The notes below the pieces were generated by a model, which was not told the DNA's origin, ran no database searches, and was given only the letters and a program-made list of their open reading frames with translations. The position numbers were made by a program, and so were the translations under genes. Shown here in pieces: positions 31,111 through 40,240 of a DNA stretch of 45,483 bases. How positions within the stretch are numbered: position 1 is the first letter of the stretch; the number at the start of each line of letters is the position of its first letter. This stretch comes from Oligoflexales bacterium (GTDB lineage Bacteria; Bdellovibrionota_B; Oligoflexia; Oligoflexales; RGVZ01), in NCBI GenBank assembly GCA_947468665.1, contig CANILH010000018.1, forward strand, positions 1 through 45,483, written 5' to 3'.

Positions 31111-31959
31111 ATGCAAGTATCAGAAATCACAAGGCCAATTGTATACGCTGGTCCATGCGTCGCCGAGTCGCTGGAGCTTTTGGAGGCAGTTGCCGAACCA
31201 CTTTCTAAGCTGGCTAAAGAACTCAATTTTGATTTAACGTTCAAAGCGAGTTTTGACAAGGCAAACCGCTCGGCCGTGGACTCCTATCGTGGTCCGGGCC
31301 TGGAGCAGGCCATGAAGTGGTTTGAGATCATCAAGAAAAAATACAATGTCGGTATTCTCACCGATATACACGAGTCACATCACGCAGCCGCATGCGCTCC
31401 TGTTGTGGACGTGCTTCAGATCCCCGCTTTTCTTTGTCGCCAGACCGACCTCATAGTCGCCGCTTGCGAGACGGGACGTATCGTGAATATCAAAAAAGGC
31501 CAGATGGTCTCGCCGGAGTCGATGCTTAACGCCGTGGATAAGGCCAGGGCTGCCTGCGCGCGCAAGGGTCTTCCACTGCGTGTGGCTTTGACAGAGCGCG
31601 GCACGAGTTTCGGTTACGGAAACTTGGTTGTTGATATGCGCTCATTTCCATTGATGGCTAAGGCGGGAGTTCCCGTTATTTTCGATATTACACACTCGAC
31701 TCAATTGCCAGGAACTCACGACGGTGGCAAGACAACCGGTGGCGATCGCCGTTTTGCGCCGGTGTTGGCACGGTCGGCAACCGCAACGGGGTATCTTGAC
31801 GGTTATTTTCTGGAGGTTCATCCAGAGCCTTCAAAAGCGAAGAGTGACAAAACTGTTCAGCTTTCGATTCCCCAGGGAGAAACGCTTTTACGTCAATTGA
31901 TCCCCCTGTGGCGTGATGCCAGGGGATTTAATGCGCAAGATAAGAAATATCACGACTAG
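31111..31959 (+). CDS. kdsA: KDO-8-phosphate synthase, metal-dependent type
   Basis: 282 residues. Condenses arabinose 5-phosphate and phosphoenolpyruvate to KDO 8-phosphate, for the lipopolysaccharide inner core. Cys16 in YAGPCVAES, His195 in FDITHSTQLPG, Glu235 in FLEVHPEPSKA and Asp246 match the four metal ligands of the metallo-type enzymes (the non-metal type has Asn at the Cys position). KIKKGQ-like and GDRRFAPVLARSA segments agree with the family. The 3' end overlaps the 3' end of the convergent gene by 32 nt. Confidence 0.94.
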   Translation: MQVSEITRPIVYAGPCVAESLELLEAVAEPLSKLAKELNFDLTFKASFDKANRSAVDSYRGPGLEQAMKWFEIIKKKYNVGILTDIHESHHAAACAPVVDVLQIPAFLCRQTDLIVAACETGRIVNIKKGQMVSPESMLNAVDKARAACARKGLPLRVALTERGTSFGYGNLVVDMRSFPLMAKAGVPVIFDITHSTQLPGTHDGGKTTGGDRRFAPVLARSATATGYLDGYFLEVHPEPSKAKSDKTVQLSIPQGETLLRQLIPLWRDARGFNAQDKKYHD

Positions 31960-32755
31960 GCTCGTCCCGACCAGGTTGACAGGCTCCTGAGATGAGAAGC
32001 TTGGGACTTGATTGCTCAAACACATACCAGCCCTCTTGCTTTGAGCCGGTGCTGGCGCACTCCATGTGCTTGTAGGAACACTCGTCATCACGAGCTATCA
32101 GTCGGTCATTGAGATGCCATCCCGTCGCCATGGAGCCTGATTTGCAAACCGGCGTTTCGCGAACCCATCCGCATTTTTCGCCTTTCGCCAGTACGCGATG
32201 CGTTTTCTTTTGTACATACCAACCAGCTGTGGGGGTCATTCCGCATGTAAGTGTATCGCCTGTGCAGCTGTGGGAATGCTGGATGATGCGACCGCCTTGG
32301 TACCACCCTTCAGCCGGAGTTCCGGTAGCGTTGCAGGAGGCGGGCTTTACAGGTGTGGCCTTGGAACTCGAGAAAAGCTGCACGCAGTCTGACGCTGATT
32401 TTTCGTCAAACGAGTCGTAGAAATTGCTGATTCGCGGGATTCCATCCAGTTTAATCGCAAGCTGGTCGTGGGGGTTCGGCTCAAAAATAATTTGATTGTC
32501 GATTACCGTCGCGGCGATAACCTGCACAGGCTCGCCAGTACCGCGTTTCAATACCAGCAAGCTCATCCGGTCGGTACCGTTAGGGAAACTTGCCTCGACA
32601 ACCACGTTCTGGTTATTTTTGGCCTGTAGCTGGAACTTACAATGTATCTCAGTTTGCGCGAGAAAAGACTCGGGTTTCGCAGCCGGTGTGGTTGGCGTGG
32701 TTTGGCATCCTGAATGCATGGCGACGATTATCAATCCAACAGCGACGAGTTTCAT
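31928..32755 (-). CDS. Putative lipoprotein with four Cys-GWY repeats
   Basis: 275 residues. Signal peptide ends with SGC (Cys17), an approximate lipobox lacking the usual Leu at -3; a threonine- and proline-rich linker follows. Residues 141-259 hold four tandem units of 29-33 residues. The pattern is C, 8-9 residues, GW(Y or H), 11-14 residues, C: Cys141-GWY150-Cys164, Cys171-GWY178-Cys195, Cys204-GWH212-Cys226, Cys233-GWY242-Cys259. The regular cysteines suggest disulfide-bonded repeats in the envelope. I know no family that matches. Two convergent 3' ends overlap here with kdsA. Confidence 0.8.
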   Translation of the reverse strand: MKLVAVGLIIVAMHSGCQTTPTTPAAKPESFLAQTEIHCKFQLQAKNNQNVVVEASFPNGTDRMSLLVLKRGTGEPVQVIAATVIDNQIIFEPNPHDQLAIKLDGIPRISNFYDSFDEKSASDCVQLFSSSKATPVKPASCNATGTPAEGWYQGGRIIQHSHSCTGDTLTCGMTPTAGWYVQKKTHRVLAKGEKCGWVRETPVCKSGSMATGWHLNDRLIARDDECSYKHMECASTGSKQEGWYVFEQSSPKLLISGACQPGRDEPSRDISYLAH

Positions 32756-32863
32756 GGTACCCCACGGGAATCTTATCTTATGGGTGCTATTCGACTGCTG
32801 TTGGGTGGGCTTTAGCGACCATCTTTTGGTATTAAACGAATAGGCTAATTTTAAATCATAGTT

Positions 32864-33937
32864 TTAATTTTTTTTCTTTTGTTCCAAGTATCTTTTTGCG
32901 GAAGAGGCAGTGAGTTTTATGATGGGATCATCGTCATGCTCAAGGATTTTGAGTAGTGGCGGAACTCTCATGTCATCATTGACAGTCGCCGCTATCAAGG
33001 CGTTGCGACGAAGGCCGGAGCGTTTTGCTCGTGTTAACGGGGTTCCGCCAAAGGTCCTTTCGTAGAAGGCCTCATCCATGCCAATCATGGCGATCAAATC
33101 AGGGGTTTCCTTTAGGCGTTCAAGGCGCCTAGCCTCTTCGCTGGGTGCAAGACCACGGTTGTAAGGGCAGACGAGCTGGCATATGTCGCAACCGAATACG
33201 TAACGGCCTATCCAGGGCCAGTACTCAAGTGGGATCTCGCCGCGGTGCTCAATTGTCCAGTAGGATAGGCACTTGCGGGCGTCGATCCGGTAATCCTCAT
33301 CCAGCGCTCCTGTGGGACAATGAACCTGACAGCGTTTGCAGGTGCCACATCCGCCGGATTCTTCTCGTGGGCGGTGTCGCGAGGGTGAGGTGTCAGTCGC
33401 CGCGAGAGGGGTGGACCAGGTTGTGAGAATTTCTCCCAGCAGAAAGAAGCTCCCCATTTTGGGGTGAATCACGCATGTATTTTTACCGATGAAGCCACCG
33501 CCTGAGTTGGCGGCTAGAGATCTCTCAAGGAGTGGTGCGGAGTCTACTGTGATTCGCCATTGATGCTCAGTTCCGAGAGTGTTTGACAGTGATTTTTGTA
33601 CGCGCGAGAGTTTAGCGCGAAGAAATTTGTGATAGTCCGCGAGACGCGCGTATTGCGCGATCTTTGGCGGACTTAAAGTCTCCCCCCTTAGCCAGTGGTC
33701 GCCAAGGGAATAAGAAAAGCCAAAAACAAGTACTGATTTTGCGCCGGGAAGCAATAAGGCCGGATTGGCGCGAATCTCAAGATGATTTGTCATCCAGGCC
33801 ATTGAACCGTGCCGCGACTCTCTCAGCCACTCGCTAAACCTCTGAAAGTCCTCGCGAACATCAAGGCTTGCAGCGCCGAAAAAATGGAGCCCCTCCGTTG
33901 AGGCCACGTCTCGTAGAGTACTATTTAGGTCAGTCAT
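32864..33937 (-). CDS. queG: Epoxyqueuosine reductase
   Basis: 357 residues from the ATG at 33937, which matches the family's usual N-terminus best; upstream in-frame starts at 33958 (ATG) and 33997 (TTG) are possible. Reduces epoxyqueuosine to queuosine in tRNA wobble positions. Cobalamin-linked Asp132 in VDSAPLLERS, cluster cysteines 197, 200, 203, 207 (CGTCKRCQVHC) and 223, 250, 253, 257 (CDICQLVC) for two 4Fe-4S clusters. A HEAT-like end (LLKILEHDDDPIIKLTA) is present. It uses a cobalamin cofactor, as does the pathway of the adenosyltransferase elsewhere in the window. Confidence 0.93.
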   Translation of the reverse strand: MTDLNSTLRDVASTEGLHFFGAASLDVREDFQRFSEWLRESRHGSMAWMTNHLEIRANPALLLPGAKSVLVFGFSYSLGDHWLRGETLSPPKIAQYARLADYHKFLRAKLSRVQKSLSNTLGTEHQWRITVDSAPLLERSLAANSGGGFIGKNTCVIHPKMGSFFLLGEILTTWSTPLAATDTSPSRHRPREESGGCGTCKRCQVHCPTGALDEDYRIDARKCLSYWTIEHRGEIPLEYWPWIGRYVFGCDICQLVCPYNRGLAPSEEARRLERLKETPDLIAMIGMDEAFYERTFGGTPLTRAKRSGLRRNALIAATVNDDMRVPPLLKILEHDDDPIIKLTASSAKRYLEQKKKN

Positions 33938-34085
33938 GTTCGTCCCGGAAATACTCATGTCATTATCCACTCGCGGGCCAAAAATTTGGCGATCCAACTC
34001 ACGTCCCCGTACAATAGATGATATGCCCGAAACAATTTGAAGACCAGAGGCTGGCGTCTAAACAAACAGAGAATAAGGAGAGCGC

Positions 34086-35555
34086 ATGAGATTACAAACT
34101 AATGGTTTAAGGCGTTGTTTTGGGATTATCCTTTCCGGCTGTTTGAGCGTCTTCGCCATTTCAGCTGGGGCTACAGTCTCCTATGCTCACGCTGGTGAGC
34201 ATCTGATGGGTGGCAAGGCTAAGATCGTGACAATCAAACTCACTGACTATCAGGGCGGGCTCCGCCGCCTAATCATTGACGGCTATGATATCGCGGGTGT
34301 TGACGTTGCCAATGGGACAGCTGACGTCGTAATTGGCACCGGATCGGTCACGGAGCTGAAATCCCTTGGTCTCGGTCAGGTTATGGCAACCAAAGACGTT
34401 GATCCGTCGCAAGGTCCTGACGCCGGATACACAACCTACGCTGAGCTGACGGTCGCGTTGAATAGCTACAAGGCGAGGTTCCCGGAAATCATGTCGGTCG
34501 AGTCGATCGGTAAAAGTCACGAGGGTCGGGATATTTGGGCTGTCAAGATTACGGATAATCTAAACGTGAATGCCGTGAAACCAGCAGTGTTCTTCAACGC
34601 GATGCATCATGCCCGGGAAGTTATGACCACGGAAGTGGCTCTTGATATGATCGAACAGCTTACGACTCGTTCTGCCTCGGACGGCAAGGTTCAAGAATGG
34701 TTGAAACGTAATGATATTTGGATAGTCCCGATGGTGAATCCAGATGGAAACAATAAGGTCTGGACGTCGAATTCTATGTGGCGGAAAAACATGCGGGAGG
34801 GATACGGGGTCGATATTAACCGCAACTATCCATACGCCTGGGGAACTTGTAACGGCAGCAGCGGGAGCAGCTGGAGTGATACATACCGCGGTCCATCCGC
34901 TGGAAGTGAGCCCGAGACTCAGGCCATGATGGGGTTTGTCAGCAGGATTCAGCCCGTGCTGTCCATCAGTTTCCACTCCTACAGTGAGCTCGTGATTTAT
35001 CCATACGGTTGCGACGGTGTTCATACACCCGATCGCCAGACTGTTGAGGGCGTGGGACAGCACCTTGCAAGTCTCCTGCCGAAAGATGGCGGGTCAGGTA
35101 CATACGATCCTGGCACCTCCTGGGAGCTGTTATACGCCGTAGATGGTGGCGACATTGATTGGTACTACAATGAGCATCACGTGATTCCTTACGTCATTGA
35201 GGTGAACTCAGGCGCCCAGGGATTTCAGCCTCCGTTCTCATGGCGCAAGCCTACTGTAGAAAAACTTCGCGCGGGTTGGGGCTATATGCTTGACCGTATG
35301 AGCCAGAGCGGCATTCGCGGGACTGTCACTGCGAACGGTCAGCGCGCCACTGACGGCACTGTTGTCGTGACCCCTGCTGGTGATAATTCTGTTTTGGGTG
35401 AGGCTGTGCGGACTTATAAAATAAAACCAGACGGCACGTTTCATGTCGTTATTGAGCCCGGAATGTATAAAGTTTCGGTTCAAGTTGGCGACGCGAGGTA
35501 TAACGTGGATGAGATGGTCGGCGCTGATCTGAAAGAACTATCAGTTCAACTCTGA
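34086..35555 (+). CDS. Secreted M14 family zinc carboxypeptidase
   Basis: 489 residues; ATG with AAGGAG upstream. N-terminal signal peptide (about 1-36, ending near SYAHA). Prodomain-like stretch, then the catalytic domain from about residue 112. Zinc ligands His175 and Glu178 (HHARE) and His297 (SFHSYSE); Asn245-Arg246 in GVDINRNYPY for the substrate carboxylate; catalytic Glu372 in YVIEVNS. A C-terminal transthyretin-like domain (from about 415) ends with VQVGDARYNVDEMVG. The order matches carboxypeptidases of the CPA/CPT type with a beta-sandwich tail. Its stop lies in the first copy of a 23-bp repeat array. Confidence 0.92.
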   Translation: MRLQTNGLRRCFGIILSGCLSVFAISAGATVSYAHAGEHLMGGKAKIVTIKLTDYQGGLRRLIIDGYDIAGVDVANGTADVVIGTGSVTELKSLGLGQVMATKDVDPSQGPDAGYTTYAELTVALNSYKARFPEIMSVESIGKSHEGRDIWAVKITDNLNVNAVKPAVFFNAMHHAREVMTTEVALDMIEQLTTRSASDGKVQEWLKRNDIWIVPMVNPDGNNKVWTSNSMWRKNMREGYGVDINRNYPYAWGTCNGSSGSSWSDTYRGPSAGSEPETQAMMGFVSRIQPVLSISFHSYSELVIYPYGCDGVHTPDRQTVEGVGQHLASLLPKDGGSGTYDPGTSWELLYAVDGGDIDWYYNEHHVIPYVIEVNSGAQGFQPPFSWRKPTVEKLRAGWGYMLDRMSQSGIRGTVTANGQRATDGTVVVTPAGDNSVLGEAVRTYKIKPDGTFHVVIEPGMYKVSVQVGDARYNVDEMVGADLKELSVQL

Positions 35556-35643
35556 AAGAACTTTCAGTTCAACTCTGAAAGAACTTTCAGTTCAACTCTG
35601 AAAGAACTTTCAGTTCAACTCTGAAAGAACTTTCAGTTCAACT
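35529..35643. repeat. Five-copy 23-bp palindromic tandem repeat
   Basis: Five head-to-tail units of exactly 23 bp. Each opens with CTGAAAGAACTTTCAG (7-bp perfect arms around AA), then TTCAACT; copy 1 differs by a single base (CTATCAG). Copy 1 encodes the last codons of the carboxypeptidase, while copy 5 contains the stop of the convergent ABC gene. Since 23 is not a multiple of 3, the array arose outside selection for a reading frame, probably by slippage from the carboxypeptidase 3' end. Serial small hairpins between two convergent genes may act as a transcription barrier. Confidence 0.92.
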
Positions 35644-37551
35644 CTGATCGGTTCTTGACTGAAACTGGGGCAATACCACATCGGGGCGATCCAGCATCCG
35701 GATCCGCCCCTGGTCAAGCCACATCACCCGGTCGGAATTTTCTATTGTCGAGAGCCGGTGAGCGACGATGATTTTTGTTTTATCTTTCATATGGGTCTCG
35801 GTCGCCCGCACGAGAAGCTCCTCTGATGCCGGGTCTACGCTGCTGGTTGCCTCGTCCATAATGATGATTGGCGTATCTTGAAGGAGTGCCCGCGCCATGC
35901 AAAGAAGCTGACGCTCCCCCTGGGAAATGTTCTTCGCGCCCTCCTCCAGCCTGAAGTCTAGGCCAATTTGACCGTGATGCTTCAGTGACCTCACCCACCT
36001 GGCGATGCCGATTTTCTCGAGGGCCGTCCAAAGTTTGCCGTCGTCAAGATCGTTTACGCCAGAGAGATTCTCTCGAATAGTGCCTCGAAATAAATTAGGC
36101 TCCTGTGGAATCAGTGCCATCCGCCGGCGGAACTCCGTCAGCGGCATTTGCCCGCGGGCCTTGAGGTTCTTGAATGATGACGAAATTACGGCAAGATCAG
36201 GAGAGATACCCCCTAGAGTGATGCTTCCTTTCTCGAATGGATAAAGGCCGAAAAGGGCTTGTATGAGGCTCGACTTGCCACTTCCCGTGCGGCCTACGAT
36301 GGCCAATTGCTCGCCAGGCCTGACAATGAAATTTATGTCATTTAAAACCGGTGGAAGGTCATCCCGGTAACGCATAGTCAGATCTTTGACCTCGATCATT
36401 GCTGACTGGTCGGCGTTCGAGGTTGGCAAGCCAAATTTCTCCAGATCTTCCTGACTCATACTCTGCTCAGCGGTTGGCGCGAAAGTCGCGTGCTTTGGCA
36501 TTCTAGATCCAGCTTCCAGGGGCATCCGCAGGTAGTGATCCATTCTCTCAATGCCTGTGAGAGCCTCCTCAAGGTTCGCGAGCCATTCAAAAAACCACTG
36601 GATCGTACTCGATGCCATCATAATAAATGTTAGCGCTACTCCGAGAGAGCCAACACTGACAAGGCCGGTATCAGCCATCCAGATCCCGGCCACGCCCGTG
36701 GCAAGAAGCATGATGGCTGTGATGCCGCTCATTTTAAGGGAGAAAAAATGCACGGCGACAGCTGTTTTTAACTTTTGAAGCAGGAAGTCGGCCATAAGAT
36801 GATCATAACGGAAGGTAAATGATTTTCTTTTGCCGAAGACTTTGATGATCGACGCACCCTGCACAGTCTCCGCGAAGTGAGCAATTGATGGGCCACGTTG
36901 TTTTGACAATAAACGTCGTTCTATCCGCAGACCAGTGTTGGAGCGCGTGTAGGTTAGATAGTTGAGGGCTACGACTAGGATCAATACCGGTAGAAAATAT
37001 GGACTTGCTACGACCGTGAGGACTAGCATCAAAATCAAGTCGAATAAAATACATAAAAATTCGCCCAGTGGTCCACCGGCCATCCTGAAAATCGCCGCAT
37101 AGTCACTGCTGAATCTTGTAACGATGCGGCCCACTGGTGTCTCGTCAAAAAACCCCATGGGAAGTCTCGAGGTCCTCATGGTGACCTCATCATAAAGTGT
37201 GCTGACGGCTCTTGAGCCTATTCGTGAAATCGCGATTCTGAAAAATGTATTGATCGCAAAACCTACCGTCGCGAAACAGATGAGCGCGTTCACAAACTCA
37301 TGATTGCCATAGCCCTGGAAGAATTCCGGGATTGGTTTGCAATGGGCGGGAGCTCTGCAAAGTGAGTCTGCCCAATATCCCATGACGTTTGCGCTGAATA
37401 ATAAACAAAAACGCCCAATCAGGCCGATAGCGAAGAGGACGAACACCCTGACCTTGAACTGGGCGAAGCTTTTAGCGATGGTTTCGAAGACGTTTTTCGA
37501 GAATTTTCCGGTAAAAGATATCTCGTCGGCGATGAATTTAGACTGTGCCAT
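35638..37551 (-). CDS. ABC exporter half with MRP/ABCC NBD2-like domain
   Basis: 637 residues from ATG 37551 (a GTG one codon upstream is also possible). Six-helix membrane domain, then an NBD. Numbering from that GTG: Walker A GRTGSGKS (421-428), signature NISQGERQL (542-550), Walker B with catalytic Glu568 (MDEATSSVD), and the switch His in IVAHRLS. Signature and ERQLLCMARALL follow the second NBD of eukaryote-type ABCC proteins. A 15-20 residue insertion (450-475) separates the early strands. Works with the overlapping upstream gene (14-nt overlap). Exports an unknown substrate. Its C-terminus runs into the 23-bp repeats. Confidence 0.88.
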   Translation of the reverse strand: MAQSKFIADEISFTGKFSKNVFETIAKSFAQFKVRVFVLFAIGLIGRFCLLFSANVMGYWADSLCRAPAHCKPIPEFFQGYGNHEFVNALICFATVGFAINTFFRIAISRIGSRAVSTLYDEVTMRTSRLPMGFFDETPVGRIVTRFSSDYAAIFRMAGGPLGEFLCILFDLILMLVLTVVASPYFLPVLILVVALNYLTYTRSNTGLRIERRLLSKQRGPSIAHFAETVQGASIIKVFGKRKSFTFRYDHLMADFLLQKLKTAVAVHFFSLKMSGITAIMLLATGVAGIWMADTGLVSVGSLGVALTFIMMASSTIQWFFEWLANLEEALTGIERMDHYLRMPLEAGSRMPKHATFAPTAEQSMSQEDLEKFGLPTSNADQSAMIEVKDLTMRYRDDLPPVLNDINFIVRPGEQLAIVGRTGSGKSSLIQALFGLYPFEKGSITLGGISPDLAVISSSFKNLKARGQMPLTEFRRRMALIPQEPNLFRGTIRENLSGVNDLDDGKLWTALEKIGIARWVRSLKHHGQIGLDFRLEEGAKNISQGERQLLCMARALLQDTPIIIMDEATSSVDPASEELLVRATETHMKDKTKIIVAHRLSTIENSDRVMWLDQGRIRMLDRPDVVLPQFQSRTDQS

Positions 37552-39343
37552 CACGCAACCTCAGTCTTCCGTTTTCCATGATGTACACCTTGTCAGCGAA
37601 CGGGAGAGCTGACATGCGGTGGGTAATCAATATCCTGGTCGCCTTGGACCAGGTGCCCGTGATCAGATTTGTCATTATTTTATGCTCGGTGCCGACGTCG
37701 ACAGCACTCAGGGTGTCGTCCAGAAGAATGATATTACGGTTGTGAAAATGTGCCCGGGCCAGACCTACGCGCTGACGTTGACCTCCGGATAAGTTCACTC
37801 CCCTTTCACCGATTTCTGTTGAGATTCCGTGATCGACGCCCTCAGTCATGGTGTGAAACTCAGCCAGATCTAAAGAGTTAATCACGTCGTTGTCGCGCTC
37901 AAGTGTTGTGTCATAGGTAAAGGCGACATTGTCCCGGATAGAGGCGCTCATGGTAAAGCCATCCTGTGGCGCAAAGGCGAAGTGATCTCTTAAATCAGGT
38001 AATGTCATCTTAAGAGCGTCGTGGGATCCGATAAGATATTTTTCGAAAACGGCCGGTGACTCTTTTAGGAGTGACATCAGAAATTGCGTTTTTCCGGCAC
38101 CAACCTCACCGATGATAGCCACAAATTCACCTGGTTTAGCCTCAAAACTGATATCTCTTAGAATGACGTTGCCAGACATTTGAAGGGTGAGGCCTCGCAC
38201 AATGATGCCGGGTCCGGGAAGTGCTAAAGTCCTCTCGCTTATTTGGTCTGGACTTGGTTTTGTGAAATCCGTGGTCTGGGGTTCCTCAGTGAGTCTGAAA
38301 AATTTCTCAAGGCGGCCGCAAGACGTGTATCCATCGAGAAATATGACTAGGGTCCACGGTAAGTTTCGTATGGGCCTCGCGAGAAAAACCCCGAATATCC
38401 AAAGAAGAGCGAACACGTCGCCCGGAGTGACGTGATCATGGTTGTATTTGATTAGGATAGCGACGCCTACGACATTGAGGATGAGTGGCGCGACTTGGGC
38501 GATTGAGTTCATGGTGGAACCATTTGTTACCATTACAAGGCGATTATTGGTTTCCTCGATTCGTTTTTGTTTTATTTTTTTCTCAAAAAGCTTGATCCAT
38601 CCCATGATTCGGATGACGCGGATGTTTTGTAGCCACTCATTGACGATTCCAAGTCGTTCGCCCGCTAGACGTTTGAACGTCGCGAAATAAAATGACTGAC
38701 GGTAACTTAAGATAAACAGAAGGCCTGATGTTAAAAAAATGACCAGAAATATCTGCGTGACCGGTATCCCGAAATAGACGTTAACGGCGATAGGCGCGAG
38801 AATAAGCGGGATGATGGACTGTAAGGTCGAGGGTAGAAAGTCTTCGATTAAAGCGACAGCTGCACTGACGTCCTGGGTGAAAAAGTTAACCATCTCACCG
38901 ATTGTTTTTAAGGACCTGGCCTGTCCGGTTAGTCTCAGGGCATGAGTATAGATTTCCTTGGCCAGCTGACCGTTTAAAATGGCGCCCTCTCTCGCGCAGT
39001 AAACACGAAGAATGACGGCCGCTAATTGAGAAATAATCATCCCGAAAAAAGCGCATACAATCGCGGCGAGTAAACTCTGGTGGGTGGTGAGTCCACTGAG
39101 GGGGGTTAAATCTGACGGGGGGTGGCCAAGTAAAATATCCAGAAATATCTTTTGGAAGTAAGGGGCGACAAGTCCGCAGATGGCGCTGAACGCGGCGGCG
39201 GCGATAATAAAAAGCTTTGCCCTTGGGCGGAGCGTAAGAACTTTGAGCGCGAGAAATCTCTTACCGCGGGAGAGTGCCCGGCTTTTTTGGTTGAGGTGGT
39301 CACCAAGGAGGCTTTTGGCAGTTTTTTGTAAAAGCGTCTCCAT
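37538..39343 (-). CDS. ABC exporter half with MRP/ABCC NBD1-like domain
   Basis: 601 residues. Six-helix membrane domain (about 40-335), then an NBD with Walker A GEVGAGKT (413-420), signature NLSGGQRQR (517-525) and Walker B LLDDTLSAVD. Asp543 stands where the catalytic Glu is normally found, exactly as in the first NBD of ABCC transporters, so one of the two ATP sites is expected to be weak. With the next gene (14-nt overlap) it recreates the ABCC asymmetric transporter as two half proteins. ATG follows GGGGCCCC without a clear ribosome site. Confidence 0.89.
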   Translation of the reverse strand: METLLQKTAKSLLGDHLNQKSRALSRGKRFLALKVLTLRPRAKLFIIAAAAFSAICGLVAPYFQKIFLDILLGHPPSDLTPLSGLTTHQSLLAAIVCAFFGMIISQLAAVILRVYCAREGAILNGQLAKEIYTHALRLTGQARSLKTIGEMVNFFTQDVSAAVALIEDFLPSTLQSIIPLILAPIAVNVYFGIPVTQIFLVIFLTSGLLFILSYRQSFYFATFKRLAGERLGIVNEWLQNIRVIRIMGWIKLFEKKIKQKRIEETNNRLVMVTNGSTMNSIAQVAPLILNVVGVAILIKYNHDHVTPGDVFALLWIFGVFLARPIRNLPWTLVIFLDGYTSCGRLEKFFRLTEEPQTTDFTKPSPDQISERTLALPGPGIIVRGLTLQMSGNVILRDISFEAKPGEFVAIIGEVGAGKTQFLMSLLKESPAVFEKYLIGSHDALKMTLPDLRDHFAFAPQDGFTMSASIRDNVAFTYDTTLERDNDVINSLDLAEFHTMTEGVDHGISTEIGERGVNLSGGQRQRVGLARAHFHNRNIILLDDTLSAVDVGTEHKIMTNLITGTWSKATRILITHRMSALPFADKVYIMENGRLRLRDGTV

Positions 39344-39362
39344 GGGGCCCTCAGATTACCTT

Positions 39363-40223
39363 TTAGGCCTCTTTTATGGCCCGCTCGAGATCTTCGTATG
39401 TAACTGACTCGCCCCACCAAAGCTTCTGGCTGAGTCTTGCCTGCTCAATCAACATCGGCAGGCCATCCTGAGTCGGAAGGCCTCTTTGGGTCGCAACGCT
39501 GTAGAGCTCGCTTGGCTGATCATAAATCAAATCAACCAATAGGTCTTCTGTTGTCATGAAGTCCAGGGCAGGCACGTAGCCCGCCAGGGTATTCCCGTGT
39601 TTTGGAGCACTCGTGGCCTGGATGATGAGCCGTTTTAAGCCAAGGGATTCCTTCATGGTGTCAATGAATGAGGTCTCGTCCATGGATCTGAGGGTGAGCA
39701 TCTGGACTGGCGCAGCTGATATGGCGTTACGAAGTTTTTGATCGGCTGCTTTTGACCTGCGGTGGATGATCGTCATGAGTGGCCGTTCGGCCGTCGTCAA
39801 AGCGATTGACCGCAAAATAGACTGAGCGGCACCACCGCTGCCTAAAATAATAACGGCGTCGAAGTCACTAATATTGGCATGCGCCTCATGGAGCCCAAGC
39901 AAAAACCCGTCACCATCTGTCGAGTGCCCGATCCACCCCAAGGGGCCACGCACGAGTGTGTTGACGGACTCGAGGCCTTCAGTTTTGACAAGGGACGCGA
40001 CGAGGTTTTTGTGAGGCATGGTGACGTTAAGACCCTGGCCATTCATGTGCCAAAAGAGAAGAAGGAAGTCCTTAACCCGCTCCGCCTTAAGATCAAAATG
40101 GGCGTAAAGGAGGTCTTTCCCGAGGATCTTCGCCGCCCGGTTGTGCATGGCGGGCGAAAGCGTGTACTTGGCTCCCTGGCTTAAGAGCCCGTAAAGCAAT
40201 GTATCCCCTGAGATGGGTGGCAT
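39363..40223 (-). CDS. aroE: Shikimate dehydrogenase
   Basis: 286 residues. Converts 3-dehydroshikimate to shikimate with NADPH in aromatic amino acid synthesis. N-terminal YTLSPAMHN substrate loop, NVTMPHK with catalytic Lys, GHSTDGDGF with the catalytic Asp, and the nucleotide-binding GSGGAAQSI. Last gene downstream of a small membrane-protein gene, 17 bp apart; transcription could continue into the ABC genes (20-bp gap). Confidence 0.94.
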   Translation of the reverse strand: MPPISGDTLLYGLLSQGAKYTLSPAMHNRAAKILGKDLLYAHFDLKAERVKDFLLLFWHMNGQGLNVTMPHKNLVASLVKTEGLESVNTLVRGPLGWIGHSTDGDGFLLGLHEAHANISDFDAVIILGSGGAAQSILRSIALTTAERPLMTIIHRRSKAADQKLRNAISAAPVQMLTLRSMDETSFIDTMKESLGLKRLIIQATSAPKHGNTLAGYVPALDFMTTEDLLVDLIYDQPSELYSVATQRGLPTQDGLPMLIEQARLSQKLWWGESVTYEDLERAIKEA

Positions 40224-40240
40224 GTGATGACTCTACCAGG

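Noticed and set aside
35529-35643. CRISPR array
   Set aside because: The 23-bp units directly abut each other with no spacers, and no cas genes are near; it is a simple tandem repeat.
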